Of a DNA stretch of 64,000 nt, positions 10,721-22,505 are shown in pieces (the first letter of the stretch is position 1; each line of letters begins with the position of its first letter). The stretch is from Chamaelirium japonicum. Taxonomy: Eukaryota > Streptophyta > Magnoliopsida > Liliales > Melanthiaceae. Made by a program: the position numbers and the translations under genes. The stretch covers positions 62,001-126,000 of the forward strand of contig CANTAL010000202.1 of assembly GCA_947650365.1 (NCBI GenBank), read 5' to 3'. The notes below the pieces were generated by a model that saw nothing but the letters and a program-made list of their open reading frames with translations, did not search any database and was not told the DNA's origin.

Positions 10721-12681
10721 CTGAGGCATCAACTTGAGGGGCCTTTCCCTTCCCATGGTCGGAGCTCTTACCCTTGGGGGTCGATTTCTCCTTGATGGGG
10801 GTTGGCTCTGGCAGGGGTTGAGGGGTAGCATCACCCACCCGACTTCCTCTCTCCAAGTGAACGGGAGAGGGAACATCTCGAGGAGGTGAGGCTCCCCTTT
10901 CATCTTCATGCCCGCTCGAATTATCGAGCCCTGCCACCATAGCAGCTACCTCCTCAGCCAGAGATCGTGAAGGGGGTGGGGGTTGTTCAACCTCCACACC
11001 CCCACTTGTAGTCGCCCCTTCCAGACGAGGAACCTCGGGAGGTATCTGATCGAGGGGTGTAGGGTTGCTTCCAACCCCACCACTCCCCGATATCTTGATC
11101 TTGAAGCGCAGTGGGTTCTTCTTCAGATCCCCAAAGTGATAAGCAGGAATCACTTTAGGGCCATCGCCCGTTGCATCCATAACCCCCTCCATCTTGCGAG
11201 CCTTAGCCTCGTCTATAAGGATCGGCTGGGAGTCCTCACCAGTACCACCAGTGGGGGTGGGAGGAATTTCTTCCTCGACACCCCCATGTCCTTTGCCTGC
11301 ATCTTCTTCGTCATCTTCATCATCCTCATCGTCTCCATTTTCTCCCCCGTCACTGCCAGTACTGTCGTCAGCGTTTTCATCACCATCATCATCGCCACCC
11401 TCGTCCTCTTCTTCTTCGCGTCCACCTTCCTCCTCTCTCTCTTTTTCTTCTTCTTCTTCTTCCCCCTTTTTCTCTTCTTCTTTTTTCTTCTCCTCCTCAA
11501 CACAGACTTTCCTCTTCTTCTTTGCTTGGCCTTGGCGAGGTGTCACCAATTTCTCCTCCGAGGGCAAGCTGCGCCTGGCTCCGTAAGCCTTCTTCTCAAA
11601 TCGAAGTTTTCTAACGATTTTGCCTGACTGAGGGTCCTCCTCATAATCCGAGTAGATGACCTCGTTATCTTCATAACGAAGCTTCGATCGGTGGAGGAGG
11701 TTGGCATTGCCATGTCGGACCGGGCAATTCGAAAATTGCTTCCATGATCGCGTCCCGCAGGTCAACTCCAGAAAGAGGTTGTTAAGGGCCCCTACTCGCT
11801 CTGAAGGCCACGAGAGAGCTCCTCCTGTGCTGTACATGTCCACCTCTTCATGCACCTTGTACCGAGGAACCTCAGGAACGGACATAGGGTCCCCAGGCAC
11901 CAGACACCGATAACGGCCAGTCCGTGTAGAGTTTGTCGGAGCTGATGGTGTCGATGATCGGACGCAGGGCAGAGACACCCGTCAGATTGTAGAATGGGCT
12001 GTCCTTCCTCCAGGCCCATCGGTAATGATAAAAGAAATATCCCAGCTCAATCCGGGCTTCTTCATCTTCATAGAGGCTGGAATAACATTCCCTGAGCTCC
12101 TTCTGGAAGTTTGACTCTACGCGGCAGAAGGCGTAGATAATCCTCCAGGCGTTACCCGAAACCTGCCCAGGGCAGAGACCGGAGGTGTTCAGCAACCTCG
12201 CGGCGAAAGGAGGCAATGGAAGGCGCAGTCCACAGTTGAGCTGGCCAATGGTGACGATGGTTCCCATTACTTACTCCTTGCTCGCGTACGAGACAAAGAT
12301 TGTCCGCCTATCGATACCGAAAGCTGATAGAACTCCCGGAAGCGCTGGGCGAGCCTTTCCTTCTGTGAAGCATGCCAGCAACTTCTGCAGCTTCTCCCTC
12401 TTCACGTCTGTAAGTTTACCGCCAATGTTATATCCAAACACCGGTTTCACTGACAGAGGTAGCTGCGGGCAAAGAATGAATCTCGCTTTGGGGATATGCT
12501 CCGGACGAGAGGGTGCAGAAGCGAACCCCACTCCTTGGTGCCTCTTGCCCAACTGACCAAATTCGATCAATTCAGCCTTGCCTTTGCCTCGACCCTTCGG
12601 AGCAGAAGAGACTTCGACAACTTCCTTGCCCTTCCTCTTGGAAGGAACTGCAACCTTCTTCGAACTACCAGAAGAAGCCAT

Positions 12682-13104
12682 TTTAATCGATCAAGAGGAA
12701 ACGAAGAAAGAGAGATTGGAAGCAAGAGTCTGGACTTCGAAATTTTTTTGGAAGCGTGAGGCGAAAATGACAGCGAGAAAAACTTTTATACCCAGGGTAA
12801 ACCGGCGCACAGATCGAAAAGACACATGTCTTCACCATATCAAATCGCGTGTTTTTGTAGGTACACGTGGCATCCATCCATAGCAAGCGCAAAACCAGGC
12901 GAACAGTCGCGACCAGACGAAACGTCAGACCACCGGTCCAAGCAAACAACCGGTCCGAGTGAACCGGACCGCCGGTTCAGCGAAACCATTCAAGACAGAC
13001 CAAAGATGCAAAAGCGGAAAAAACAAAACTCCATCGACGTCCAAAGCTTCGTCCAAAAATCACAAAGAAAGAACAAGCTGTACTACCTTCTCTGAAGGGC
13101 AGGT
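12682..13104 (+). other. Upstream region of the antisense gene
   Basis: No coding signal. It would contain the promoter and 5' UTR of the antisense gene. A possible TATA-like sequence on the minus strand lies near 12785-12790 (complement of tttata). Short repeats of accggtc/gaccggac occur at 12920-12985. Confidence 0.4.
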
Positions 13105-14545
13105 TCGAAACTTCAAATTGACCGGCTGATTTTAACCGATCGGTCAAACTTGACCGATCGGTCAAAATCAACCGATCGGTCGATTTTCTACTGGATCTGG
13201 CAAAAAACGAAGGTTTTTTGCCGATCACCCAAACCTTGACCAGCTGATTTTAACCGATCGGTCAAACTTGACCGATCTGTCAAAATCAACCGATCGGTCG
13301 ATTTTCTACTGGATCTGACAAAAAACTAAGGTTTTTTGCCGATCACCTAAACCTTGACCGGCTGATTTTAACCGATCGATCAAAATCAACCGATCGGTCG
13401 ATTTTCTACTGGATCTGGCAAAAAACGAAGGTTTTTTGCCGATCACCCAAACCTTGACCGACTGATTTTAACCGATCGGTCAAACTTGACCGATCGGTCA
13501 AAATCAACCAATCGGTCGATTTTCTACTGGATCTGGCAAAAAACGAAGGTTTTTTGCCGATCACCCAAACCTTGACCGGCTGATTTTAATCGATCGGTCA
13601 AACTTGACCAATCGGTCAAAATCAACCGATCGGTCGATTTTCTACTGGATCTGGCAAAAAACGAAGGTTTTTTGCCGATCACCCAAACCTTGACCGGCTG
13701 ATTTTAACCGATCGGTCAAAATCAACCGATCGGTCGATTTTCTACTGGATCTGGCAAAAAACTAAGATTTTTTGTCGATCACCCAAACTTTGACCGGTTG
13801 ATTTTAACCGATCGGTCAAACTTGATCGATCGGTCAAAATCAACCGATCGGTCGATTTTCTACTGGATCTAGCAAAAAACGGAGGTTTTTTGCCGATCAC
13901 CCAAACCTTGACCGGCTGATTTTAACCGATCGGTCAAACTTGACCGATCGGTCAAAATCAACCGATCGGTCGATTTTCTACTGGATCTGGCAAAAAACGA
14001 AGGTTTTTTGCCGATCACCCAAACCTTGACCTGCTGATTTTAACCGATCGGTCAAACTTGACCGATCGGTCAAAATCAATCGACCGGTCGATTTTCTACT
14101 GGATCTGGCAAAAAACGAAGGTTTTTGCCGATCACCCGAACCTTGACCGGCTGATTTTAACCGATCGGTCAAACTTGACCGATCGGTCAAAATCAACCGA
14201 TCGGTCTATTTTCTACTGGATCTGGCAAAAAACTAAGGTTTTTTGCCGATCACCCAAACCTTGACCGGCTGATTTTAACCGATCGGTCAAACTTGACCGA
14301 TCGGTCAAAATCAACCGATCGGTCGATTTTCTACTGGATCTGGCAAAAAACTAAGGTTTTTAGCCGATCACCCAAACCTTGACCGGCTGATTTTAACCGA
14401 TCGGTCAAAATTGACCGATCGGTCAAAATCAACCGATCGGTCAATTTTCTACTGGATCGGTCAAAAAACCATATTTTTTAACCGATCACCCAATCCTTGA
14501 CCGGTTGAATTTGACCGATCGGTCAAAATTGACCGATCAGTCTTT
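13105..14545 (+). repeat. 118 bp tandem array with GATCGGTC palindromes
   Basis: About 12 copies, marked by gattttctactgg at spacings of 116-120 bp, with two or three short copies of about 100 bp. Each unit carries up to three copies of the perfect palindrome ACCGATCGGT (often GACCGATCGGTC) plus an A-tract/T-tract pair around cgaagg. It lies between the antisense gene and the 3' LTR. This region in Tat elements is known to be hypervariable and to seed satellite DNA. Confidence 0.9.
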
Positions 14546-14644
14546 TTTATGCTAACATTCGACAAGCTTCTTCGTGCCTTTTGAGACAGGGGGTTGCTGT
14601 TTTTTGCACCAAATCCAAGCCAGCCAGAACGAACTCTAGCTAAC

Positions 14645-14658
14645 TTGGAGAGGGTAAC
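14645..14658 (+). other. Polypurine tract of Tat-1
   Basis: TTGGAGAGGGTAAC directly precedes the 3' LTR. Tat-2 (GGGAGGGGATAAC) and Tat-3 (AGGAGGGGGTAAC) have the same tract, all ending TAAC. Confidence 0.75.
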
Positions 14659-15313
14659 TGTGGGTGCAAATTTTGGCAGAAGTTTACCAAACTACCGTGG
14701 GACCCACCGGCCCTACCTGGTGGGCCCACGAGGACTACCGTGGGACCCACCGGCCCTGCCTGGTGGGCCCACGAGGACTACCACGGGACCCGCCGGCCCT
14801 GCCTGGTGGGACCACGAGCCTGCGGAATCCCCCAGAGGATGGTAGCGGGACCCGCCAGTTTTACCTGGAGGATCCCCAGATGCTGCAGCGGAAACCGCCA
14901 TTTACCACCAGAAAATCCTATAAATAGCAGAGCCTTCGAATGTAAAAGGATCCAAAATTTCTAATTTCTATTCTGGGATCTGATTTTCAGAATCCAGAGC
15001 TCTAGAATCTTTCAGCTTTCCATCTTCCACCTCCTTGATCTTCTTCTCTCCTCAGAAGAGATCAGGGTGTTTACAGTGATACTCGGCCTGTCGAGATCAC
15101 TTCGATAAGTGTTAGTGAATTCGGGTTGCTCCCTATAGCACGGAGACGTAGGCTTCGGCTGAACTCCGAGATCACATCTCTCGTGTCAACTCTCTGATTG
15201 CCTTTTGTGAGCTCCAACTCCAATCGATAGATCGAGCGTCGCTCTCTTCGACTTCAACTTCAATTGACTGGTGAGGCTAGGTCTTCGGGTCGGCACGAAG
15301 ATTTTCCCCCACA
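14659..15313 (+). repeat. Tat-1 3' LTR
   Basis: 655 bp, same ends as the 5' copy, collinear throughout. The changes I counted are nearly all transitions. Confidence 0.97.
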
Positions 15314-15318
15314 CAGCC

Positions 15319-16375
15319 CATTATAGTTGGAAGATTAGAATGATGGATGTCAAGACAGTTATTCCTTAACGGGAATTTGGAAAGGACATATGGATGATGC
15401 AGAGGTCAGGAAGATATGGAATGCAAGTTGCAAAAATCTATTTATGGACTGATAAAAGCATCCAAGTTGGAATATCAATTTTGATCAAAGGAATCCGCTC
15501 ACACGGATTTGATCAGAATGAGGATAAACCATGTAGGTACAAGAAAGGTGAAATAGCTACAAGGGTGTACTTGGTACTTTACGTTAATGATATTCTACTG
15601 ATTAAAAATGATTAAAGAATATTATTTACGATAAAGATTTGTAGTCATCACAATTTGATATGAAAGACCCTAGTGAGGCAAGTTATATTCTGGGAATCAA
15701 GGTAACTCAAGATGACTAGAGCAAGATTCTCTTAATGTCATAGGATGTACATGAAGATAAGATTCTAGCCAGATTCGATTTACGAGGCTAGATATCTATT
15801 GCTTAGTAGGAATGATGGGTCGGTTTCAGTCGAACCTGGGTCCAGGTCATTGGATCGATGTGAGGGGTATACTCAGAAGTCCTCATCAAGTGAGGATTGT
15901 GAGTTAGCTTGCACTTCACAAGTCCTGATATCGATTGGATGCACAGGGTCTGACTTTAGTGTCAGATGTGTGTTCAAGTGAATCGATTTTATGAATTATT
16001 TTTACCTTGGGATTAGAAGCGGTAGTTGGTAGAGTGTGAAGCAAGAGTGCATCACATACTCCACCACAGAGGTTGAGCACATTGTTGCGTGCGAGGTAGT
16101 CTAATAGGTGGTATGGATCAGGAAGTTTTTGGAGAACCAATGATGCGTACCAGAGGCTCAGTTATCTGTTGTAACAACAGAAAAGCGGTAAGCAAGGTCC
16201 AAAGAGCCAAGGCACTACCGTTAGGGGAAACCCATAAAGTACAAACTCCACTTGATCTGACAATTATAGCAGAAAATACAAGTAGCGGTACTGAGGTGGA
16301 ATCTACAGATAATGTTGCTAATTTCTTTAAGAAATTCCTGCAAAGGCTTTTGGGCAGGATGTAGAAGCTACGGAG
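15319..16375 (+). pseudogene. Ty1/copia RT and RNase H, right half
   Basis: Continues the copia pol cut at 2657. M-D-V-K-T at about 15340 is followed by a stop near 15367. The RT active site reads Y-V-N-D at about 15580 (D to N in the catalytic pair). S-Y-I-L-G-I-K-V is at about 15680. The RNase H end is recognisable as E-V-E-H-I-V-A-C-E then V-W-I-R-K-F-L-E-N at about 16065-16140. Frameshifts and several stops make it inactive. Confidence 0.85.
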
Positions 16376-16399
16376 CTCAACACCGTTTTTCCTCGTTAG

Positions 16400-16413
16400 A
16401 CCTAGTGGGAGAT
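16400..16413 (+). other. Polypurine tract of the copia element
   Basis: A TAGTGGGAGAT tract directly precedes the TGTTAGAA LTR start, typical of plant Ty1/copia elements. Confidence 0.7.
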
Positions 16414-18733
16414 TGTTAGAATTGGTGAGCTCTACAGCTCGTAAAAATCTATAGTTAAGCTACGTATGGTTGATAGCATAGAATTGCATCTTGGTACGTA
16501 CCATAGTACATGTTCTGATTACAGAATAGAGAGCCATGACTATATGGTAATCCACTTGAGTGGGAGACTCAATGGACTGGTCCCATGTAACCTAAATACG
16601 TTTGCAGCTCTGATTAGGGTTGGTTGCCCTATCGGGATAAGCTATTGAAATGACAGAACGTGGGTGTTTCCACCACGATCATTACCAGTCACAGTGTCTG
16701 TGGCCGAACGGAACGAACACAGTGCACAGATCGGTGAGTAGACACCGATGCACTAAGCCGTGATTATGCTTAGAGTAAAATGGTCCTAAACCCTGAGGAA
16801 CCTTGTCTGGTGGACTAACAAGTTGTGTGGTACTTTGGCGCACCAATGTGTGAGGATTCGGATACAGTGATCCAAAACCACAGTGTACTGGGTTACCCAG
16901 CTAGCGTTGCATCAGTGTGTCACTCCTGCAGGCCATCTACACCCCTAACGGGAGGTGCGTTCCTTAGTCTGACCTACGTTGTATTAAACCCTGACCAGGT
17001 GGTCATCAGTTGGACTGGAAACGGATCTGGTTACTCGGCAGAGTAATCAGAGGTACGACATACATGGTCAACCTAGAAGGAATCGAGTTATATAAGCACT
17101 CGATTCTGATGGTGTTCTCCACTGCTCGAGTTGCATCATGGCACCAGTGGAGGGACAACGGGTTTACCATACTAGGCGGAGAGCAGGGGTATGTGGAAGA
17201 ATATAGTAAGTCTAGGGGAATTAGAGTGTAGCCTGCATCGCACTCTGGGTGGCAACGTAGGTTAACTCGGACTTAGAGGATCGATGGTACACTTGGGTAG
17301 TGTGTCGATCGAGTCCAAGTTGGAAGCCATGAACCCTGGTCCCTGAAGGTTCCACCTTATCCACATTATGTATGGTCCTTATACCATCTCCTCGAAACAC
17401 AGGACGCAGTTGGAGGAAGCGAGAAGTCCAAACCTATGCTCTGTGAGTGCTTTGCACTAGTACACGGTAGATGCGTAACTACTTGTGTGCACTAAGGGGA
17501 AACCCTAGGTTAGTGCAGAGACGCATGTAGTGATCCCTTGCCATAAGTGAACTCCGCCACATGGGTGTGATGCACCGGGACATGTTGCGAGTTGACTAGT
17601 TGACTGTACTAGGGACACCCTATGGGAACCTCAGATAATAGTGAAATCACTAGTACACTTCACTTATGTGTGCCTTGCAAAATCTCGGATACGAGGAGTG
17701 ACCAACTAGTGACATAAGGGCATTTTGGTCAAACCATACGCTACTATGCACTAGGGAGGCCGGCCCTAAGTGTTGGGAGACTAGTCACAGTCAGCCCCCT
17801 TGTTTACAGAAGGTTGTTGCCTTCGATAAAGGGGCAGGTGATGAGGGACAGAAAATGGGCTGGTTTTGATCGTTTTCAAAACCTAGGAAGAAGATAGAGA
17901 TAAAGGAGAGATAAAGGGGGAGATTTTTATGGGTCAAACCCTATCCGTTAGGACCCCTATCCAATGGATAGGCCGGCCCTATATAATAGATATGGGGGAG
18001 AAGGGGGGCCGGCCATGATAAGCCTTAAGGGCCAGCCATGCCATGGGGAAACCCTAGCCGCCCCCTCTCCTCTCTTCTCTTCTTCTCTCTCGTCTCTCTC
18101 TCCCTCGTTTGCGCCATTAGATGGCGACTCGTCTTCCTCGAGTAGGGTTTTATAGAAGGAGAAGGCTTGTCAGATGGAGGTACTCAGAGATCCATCGATG
18201 AGGTGCCGTGCATCGTGCGAGATCAGGTGAACTAGAAGGCGTCTCCCACAAGCTTTTGCTGTCCAGATTTTGCACAGAAAATTAGCAATGTTTCTATGAT
18301 TGCGGGAGCTATAGAACTCCAAACTATGTGAAACTACTTGCAAACGTTGCGTCTCGAAGTTCTCTACCTGTAGTCCAAAATTCACCCCAATTGGAGTTTG
18401 GAGCAAAACGTTATGGCCGTTGCACGAAAGGTATGTCGAACAGATCCGAGCTCGTCTCCATCGACAAAGAAGAAACTGTTCGCGGTGAAAGAATCCGCAT
18501 GCAGGTATGATCTCTAACATGTAGATCTAATATAGACAGAACATGCTTGCATGCTAGATTGTTCTCTCGCGTTAGATCGACGTTAGGGGTTCGTGTAGTT
18601 GCCATGCTAGATTCATACACGCACGTGTAGATCGTTTCAATAAAAATTTTGATATGTAACGCACACCGCTCACGGTCTTCGAACCTATTCTTTGCTTCCG
18701 CTGTGGGCCTCTACCATGGAATTATTTCTAACA
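16414..18733 (+). repeat. Ty1/copia 3' LTR, 2320 bp
   Basis: Starts TGTTAGAATTGG after the polypurine tract and ends ATTTCTAACA, giving inverted ends TGTTAGAA/TTCTAACA. The sequence after 18733 is 5S spacer. The length fits the long LTRs of Angela/Tork-like copia elements. There is no coding content. Its partner LTR lies to the left of the window. Confidence 0.85.
17980..17988 (+). promoter_or_regulatory. TATA box in copia LTR
   Basis: TATATAATA about 745 bp before the LTR end, in a position suited to a U3 promoter; a pyrimidine-rich leader follows at 18058-18110. Confidence 0.55.
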
Positions 18734-18780
18734 CCAGTACCCACTGAAAAGTGGCAAAAAAAAAAAGATTTTTGTAAAAT

Positions 18781-18898
18781 AGGTGCAGCACGAGAATTTC
18801 TCAAGAGGTCACTGATCCTAGTACTAGTCTCGCCCAAGCACACTTAACTACAGAGTTCTGATGGGATCCGGTGCTTTAGTGTTGGTATGATCACACCC
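18781..18898 (-). rRNA. 5S rRNA, form A (divergent)
   Basis: First full-length copy after the copia element. About ten changes from the window consensus, including several in box C, so probably a pseudogene. Confidence 0.8.
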
Positions 18899-19139
18899 GT
18901 TATGCATTTATTACGAGTTACACTTATCCATCACTTCATGAGAGTGGAATCCGGTTTGACCACGTGTGGAATCTGGTTTGACTAGGTGTTTCGAGTCGTA
19001 CGACAGGCCAAAAAAAGTGTCTTAAGTGCTAGCGATAGAGCTCGATCGCGAACCCGTGGTGCTCGTCGTAATGATCGTTTAGGCAAGTGGGCCACGACCC
19101 ACCGAAAAGTGGCAAAAAAAAAAGATGGTTTTGTAAAAT

Positions 19140-19208
19140 GGGTGCAACACGAGGACTTCCCAGGAGGTCACCTGTCCTAGTATTACTCTCGCCCAAGGAC
19201 GCTAAACT
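19140..19208 (-). pseudogene. 5S form B (5' part replaced)
   Basis: Retains the 3' 69 nt of 5S. The first ~48 nt are replaced by unrelated sequence (complement of tgaattagatcg onward). The A box, intermediate element and box C region are still recognisable. Confidence 0.8.
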
Positions 19209-19492
19209 ACTGAATTAGATCGAGAAGGGAAACCCTCATAACAAATTTAGGGCGACGGTTTAAGACCGTGCTATAATTTGCGATAGAGTTTTTAATTTAA
19301 AAATATTTAGTTTCTATATAATAGGGAAGGGTTTTTGTGGGGGTACAAACAACGGTTGTGATCATCACGCTCTAACTCACTCTCAATCATCCGTTACCAA
19401 ATCCTGCCCGCTCCCGTAAGAGTTGCACCTCTCTTTCTGTTAATTAAATGGGCTGCGGGATTTGATGGGCAATCGAATGGCCTGACAGGAAG

Positions 19493-19595
19493 GTGGGGAA
19501 CGATCTGGTGGGGGCGATCAAATGGAAGGCCTGCGGGATTTGGGGGGCGATAGAAGAAAGAAGGGGAGAGGGGGATAACCCTAAATCCCATAACC

Positions 19596-19638
<43 letters not shown>

Positions 19639-20254
19639 ATCTCTATTGACCGAACCCCCCTCCCCCACTCTGAACTCCACTCGTGCAGTCCCAGGCCGCG
19701 TACAACCCTCCCACCCACGGATCAAGGGCAGGGAGTTCGGGGTCGACGACGTCGACTCAGCTCCGAGCGGCTTCGGCGTCGATGCTACCGGATCATGGCC
19801 GGTGAAGAAGGCGAGGCTGCTTCAGGAGGCCTCCTCCAGTTGTACTCACCGAACCCATACGGTATTCCCTACGATCGGCCAGGCGATACGCCCCAATTCC
19901 TCCCCCCTCTCTCTGCGAACCGCCTCCATCCAGATCTTCAGGCATGCCGATAGGATGCTCCGACCATTGAATCGCACTCCCCGCCCTCTGATCGACAGGC
20001 ACATCCAGTTTATGAATCGCACACTTCCCCGTTTGCCTCATGCCAGATCTTCACAGTCATGCATTTCGGTGGATGCTCAAGGGGATTTTGAACGGTTCGG
20101 TCAAGGATTGAGCAGAGGAGGGGATGAGGTTGCTAATCGGAGGGGAAGAATCTTGATGGCCTCACTGTTCATGATCCTCATCATCTATCACCAATCAAAG
20201 ACACACACACACACACTCTCTCTCTCTTGGAAGGTAAAGATATTCTCTTTCTAG
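19493..20254 (+). other. Unrecognised open frame in Helitron
   Basis: 253 codons open, but it runs through a (CT)n microsatellite and shows no domain I recognise. It may include a captured gene 5' region (pyrimidine leader, then serine/proline/arginine-rich coding-like sequence). I would not call it a gene. Confidence 0.2.
19597..19636 (+). repeat. (CT)n microsatellite
   Basis: Uninterrupted CT dinucleotide run. Similar runs are at about 20348-20393 and 23381-23417 within the same Helitron; the second sits in an imperfect ~145 bp duplication (catgatcctc at about 20168 and 20313). Confidence 0.9.
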
Positions 20255-20347
20255 AGGATCCCATCAAAGCCTCTAGCTCTAATGGTGGATTTCCAGACTT
20301 CGACCTATGGTCCATGATCCTCCTCTATTTATCACCGATCGAAGGTA

Positions 20348-20396
<49 letters not shown>

Positions 20397-20852
20397 CCCA
20401 TCAAAACCTCAGATTTCCAGACTTCTATATTTCTTCTCATTACCAAACATCCCCCACTAGGTTTTCTTCTTTGATTTGTGTAACATCCCAAAATAAATTA
20501 ATAATTTAAAAGTCATTATAAGAATTTTTGATAAAAATCAAAATAAAAATCAGACTGTGCCATTGCGTCCATCTCGTCGAAACGATCAAAAAACCTATAC
20601 AAACTTTTGTGTTTTGAACTCATTTAGAGCATTTAAAAAATTTAAAGAAAAAAAAAATTATATATATATATAGCCAATGGAAGGATTTGAACCAGGGACG
20701 TATTAGTAGAATTTTAAAATTTTCCCTCAAACCAGAAAACCAGTAAAGCTTTTCTATCTTAACACCAGGAAAATAATTGTTATAGTGAAGAGGGGAGACC
20801 AAAAGACATCTCAACCGTCGACCCTTGGGACTTTTGGTATTCTCGAAAGGCC

Positions 20853-20860
20853 TATATAAA
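20853..20860 (+). promoter_or_regulatory. TATA box of solo LTR
   Basis: TATATAAA followed after about 25 bp by a C/T-rich stretch suited to transcription start. Confidence 0.5.
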
Positions 20861-21504
20861 CACCCTCCCTTCAACAGAGTTCTTCACCCAAGCCCATCTC
20901 GATATCCGTGCCACCTCCGGCCACTACCTCCGCCACCGCCACCACCTCCGACCACTGGCCACCACCGCCGACTGCCACCATCTCCGGCCACCGCCGCCTC
21001 ACACCACCCCGGGTTGTCGGGTCGGGTATGGAATTTAAACCCATTTAATTCGGGTTTTAACCAGTTACAAAATGTTGGTGCAAAAAGGCTAGACTTTATT
21101 TTAGAACCCACAACCTTCTCAAAACCTAATCTAAAGCCCTTTAGGCTAACCAAGAGAGCCCTTTACACTTCATGTTCAAAAATAACCTATCATTAAATAT
21201 ATAGATTATCAAGGTAAACTGTATTGACCATATCTTACCCATACGGACTCTGAATTGAACCCCGTCAGTGGCCTTGGACTCGTAATAAAAAAATACACCT
21301 ACTGAGATCATAAAATACCAGAACCGACAATTAAAAAGTAAATATACCATTTTACCCTTAAGGTAAAATGGTCATAACCTTTTTATTTGAACTTGGAATT
21401 GAATTCCGTCTACAACCACATGATTGTGGTTATGATTCGGAACCATCGATATTATAAATCCCCTAAACCAGGTAGGCCACAAATATAATTTGTTTTAAAT
21501 TTCT

Positions 21505-21660
21505 GGGCCGAAGCCCAATAAAACCCTTAAGCTTTTGGGCCGAAGCCCATTAACCATTCAGCCTCTGGGGCTAAGCCCATTAACCCATTAAGCGTATGGG
21601 CCGAAGCCCCTCAACCTATTAAACACCGTGGGCCGAAGCCCAATAAAGCCCAATAACAAA
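21505..21660 (+). repeat. GGGCCGAAGCCC repeats in solo LTR
   Basis: Five copies of GGGCCGAAGCCC (one as ggggctaagccc) spaced roughly 30-35 bp, each a small GGGC/GCCC inverted repeat with filler such as ccattaa. Confidence 0.75.
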
Positions 21661-22164
21661 CTGTGATAAAACGACTCTGCCTTTGTTAATCTGCACAACT
21701 ATTGCTGAGAGCAACCTGACCTTTTTACTAAAGGCAGACCACCTATTTAAATTCCGACAATACCGGTTATTTTGGCCATACCGGGAGCAAACGAACTCTG
21801 AATTAAATTCCTTCTGCGGCCACAGTTTCAGAATGAAAAACTCTACAAAATAGGTATAAATTCAAAGTATTTTAGAAATGACCAAAATACCCCTATAAGA
21901 TAAAATATATTAAATAAATTAGTTTAAAAACCTAAGGAATCCATATTAGAATTTGATTCCATCTGATCCTTGGGAAATGGAATATAAAACTAACAAAAGA
22001 GAACACTATATTTCAGGTTGTGAGCTTACTAGGTCATCTACATCGGGTGAAGGATTCTACAATACTTCAGGTAGGGGACTAAACCTAGTTAATTCTTGAT
22101 AAGTGTTTGTCATTGAAATAATGGTAGTATGTTATGGATTTGTTAATTTTTAAGATGTGTTAAT

Positions 22165-22505
22165 CATCTCAATTGGGTGTGGGGCTGTCCCTGGCTTGCG
22201 GGCCTAAAAGATAAATCCTGGGTGTGGGGCTGTCCCTGGCTGCGGGCCAAAAAGATAATCTTGGGTGTGGGGCTGTCCCTGGCTGCGGGCCAAAAAGATA
22301 ATCTTGGGTGTGGGGCTAGCCCTGGCTGAGGCCAAAAAGTATCCTGGGTGTGAGTCTAACCCTGGCTGAGGCCAAAAAGTAACCTGGGTGTGGGGCTAGC
22401 CCTGGCAGAGGCCAAAAAGAAACCTAGGTGTGGGACTAGCCTTGTGTCCGACAAAAAGTGCCCGGGTATGATTGTGATTCCTACCCTGGTTTGAGCCTAA
22501 AAGAG
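22165..22505 (+). repeat. 40-43 bp tandem repeat in solo LTR
   Basis: Seven to eight copies of a unit starting tgggtgtggggct and ending ggccaaaaag. Copies diverge progressively toward the right end. Confidence 0.85.

Larger units (their letters stand above)
9883..12681 (-). pseudogene. Tat-1 antisense gene, three exons
   Basis: Starts at ATG 12681 (M-A-S-S-G-S-S-K-K). Exon 1 runs to 10721 with one in-frame TAA (12271-12273) and one frameshift near 11880-11890. The GT-AG intron 10720-10639 leads to exon 2 (10638-10502), and the GT-AG intron 10501-10432 leads to exon 3 (10431-9883). Splicing keeps the frame. The protein has a basic N-terminus, a globular region (G-Q-L-N-C-G-L-R-L-P-L, W-R-I-I-Y-A-F-C-R-V-E), a long acidic Glu/Asp tract at about 11290-11500 and a C-terminal coiled coil. 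Tat-2 carries a homologue. Antisense extra ORFs are known in Tat elements; the globular part loosely recalls the 'putative gypsy type transposon' family. Function unknown. Confidence 0.8.
2663..15313 (+). mobile_element. Tat-1: Ty3/gypsy Tat-clade LTR retrotransposon
   Basis: A complete 12,651 bp element with two 655 bp LTRs, primer binding site, gag-pol, antisense gene, 3' tandem repeats and polypurine tract. Dual RNase H domains place it in the Tat clade. Flanks are cagca (2658-2662) and cagcc (15314-15318), a 5 bp target duplication with one mismatch. It sits in the RT of an older copia element. By hand I count about 13 differences between its LTRs (about 2 percent). It is inactive as read because gag and pol have three premature stops besides the conserved TAG at 5945. 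Confidence 0.95.

Noticed and set aside
11194-11586. Serine-rich open frame on the + strand
   Set aside because: It is the reverse reading of the Glu/Asp codon tract of the antisense gene.
13105-14545. CRISPR-like regularly spaced repeats
   Set aside because: The genome is plant nuclear, the units are contiguous tandem repeats without unique spacers, and they sit inside a retrotransposon.
19493-20254. 253-codon frame as a host gene
   Set aside because: It spans a CT microsatellite, has no recognisable domain and lies within a mobile element.
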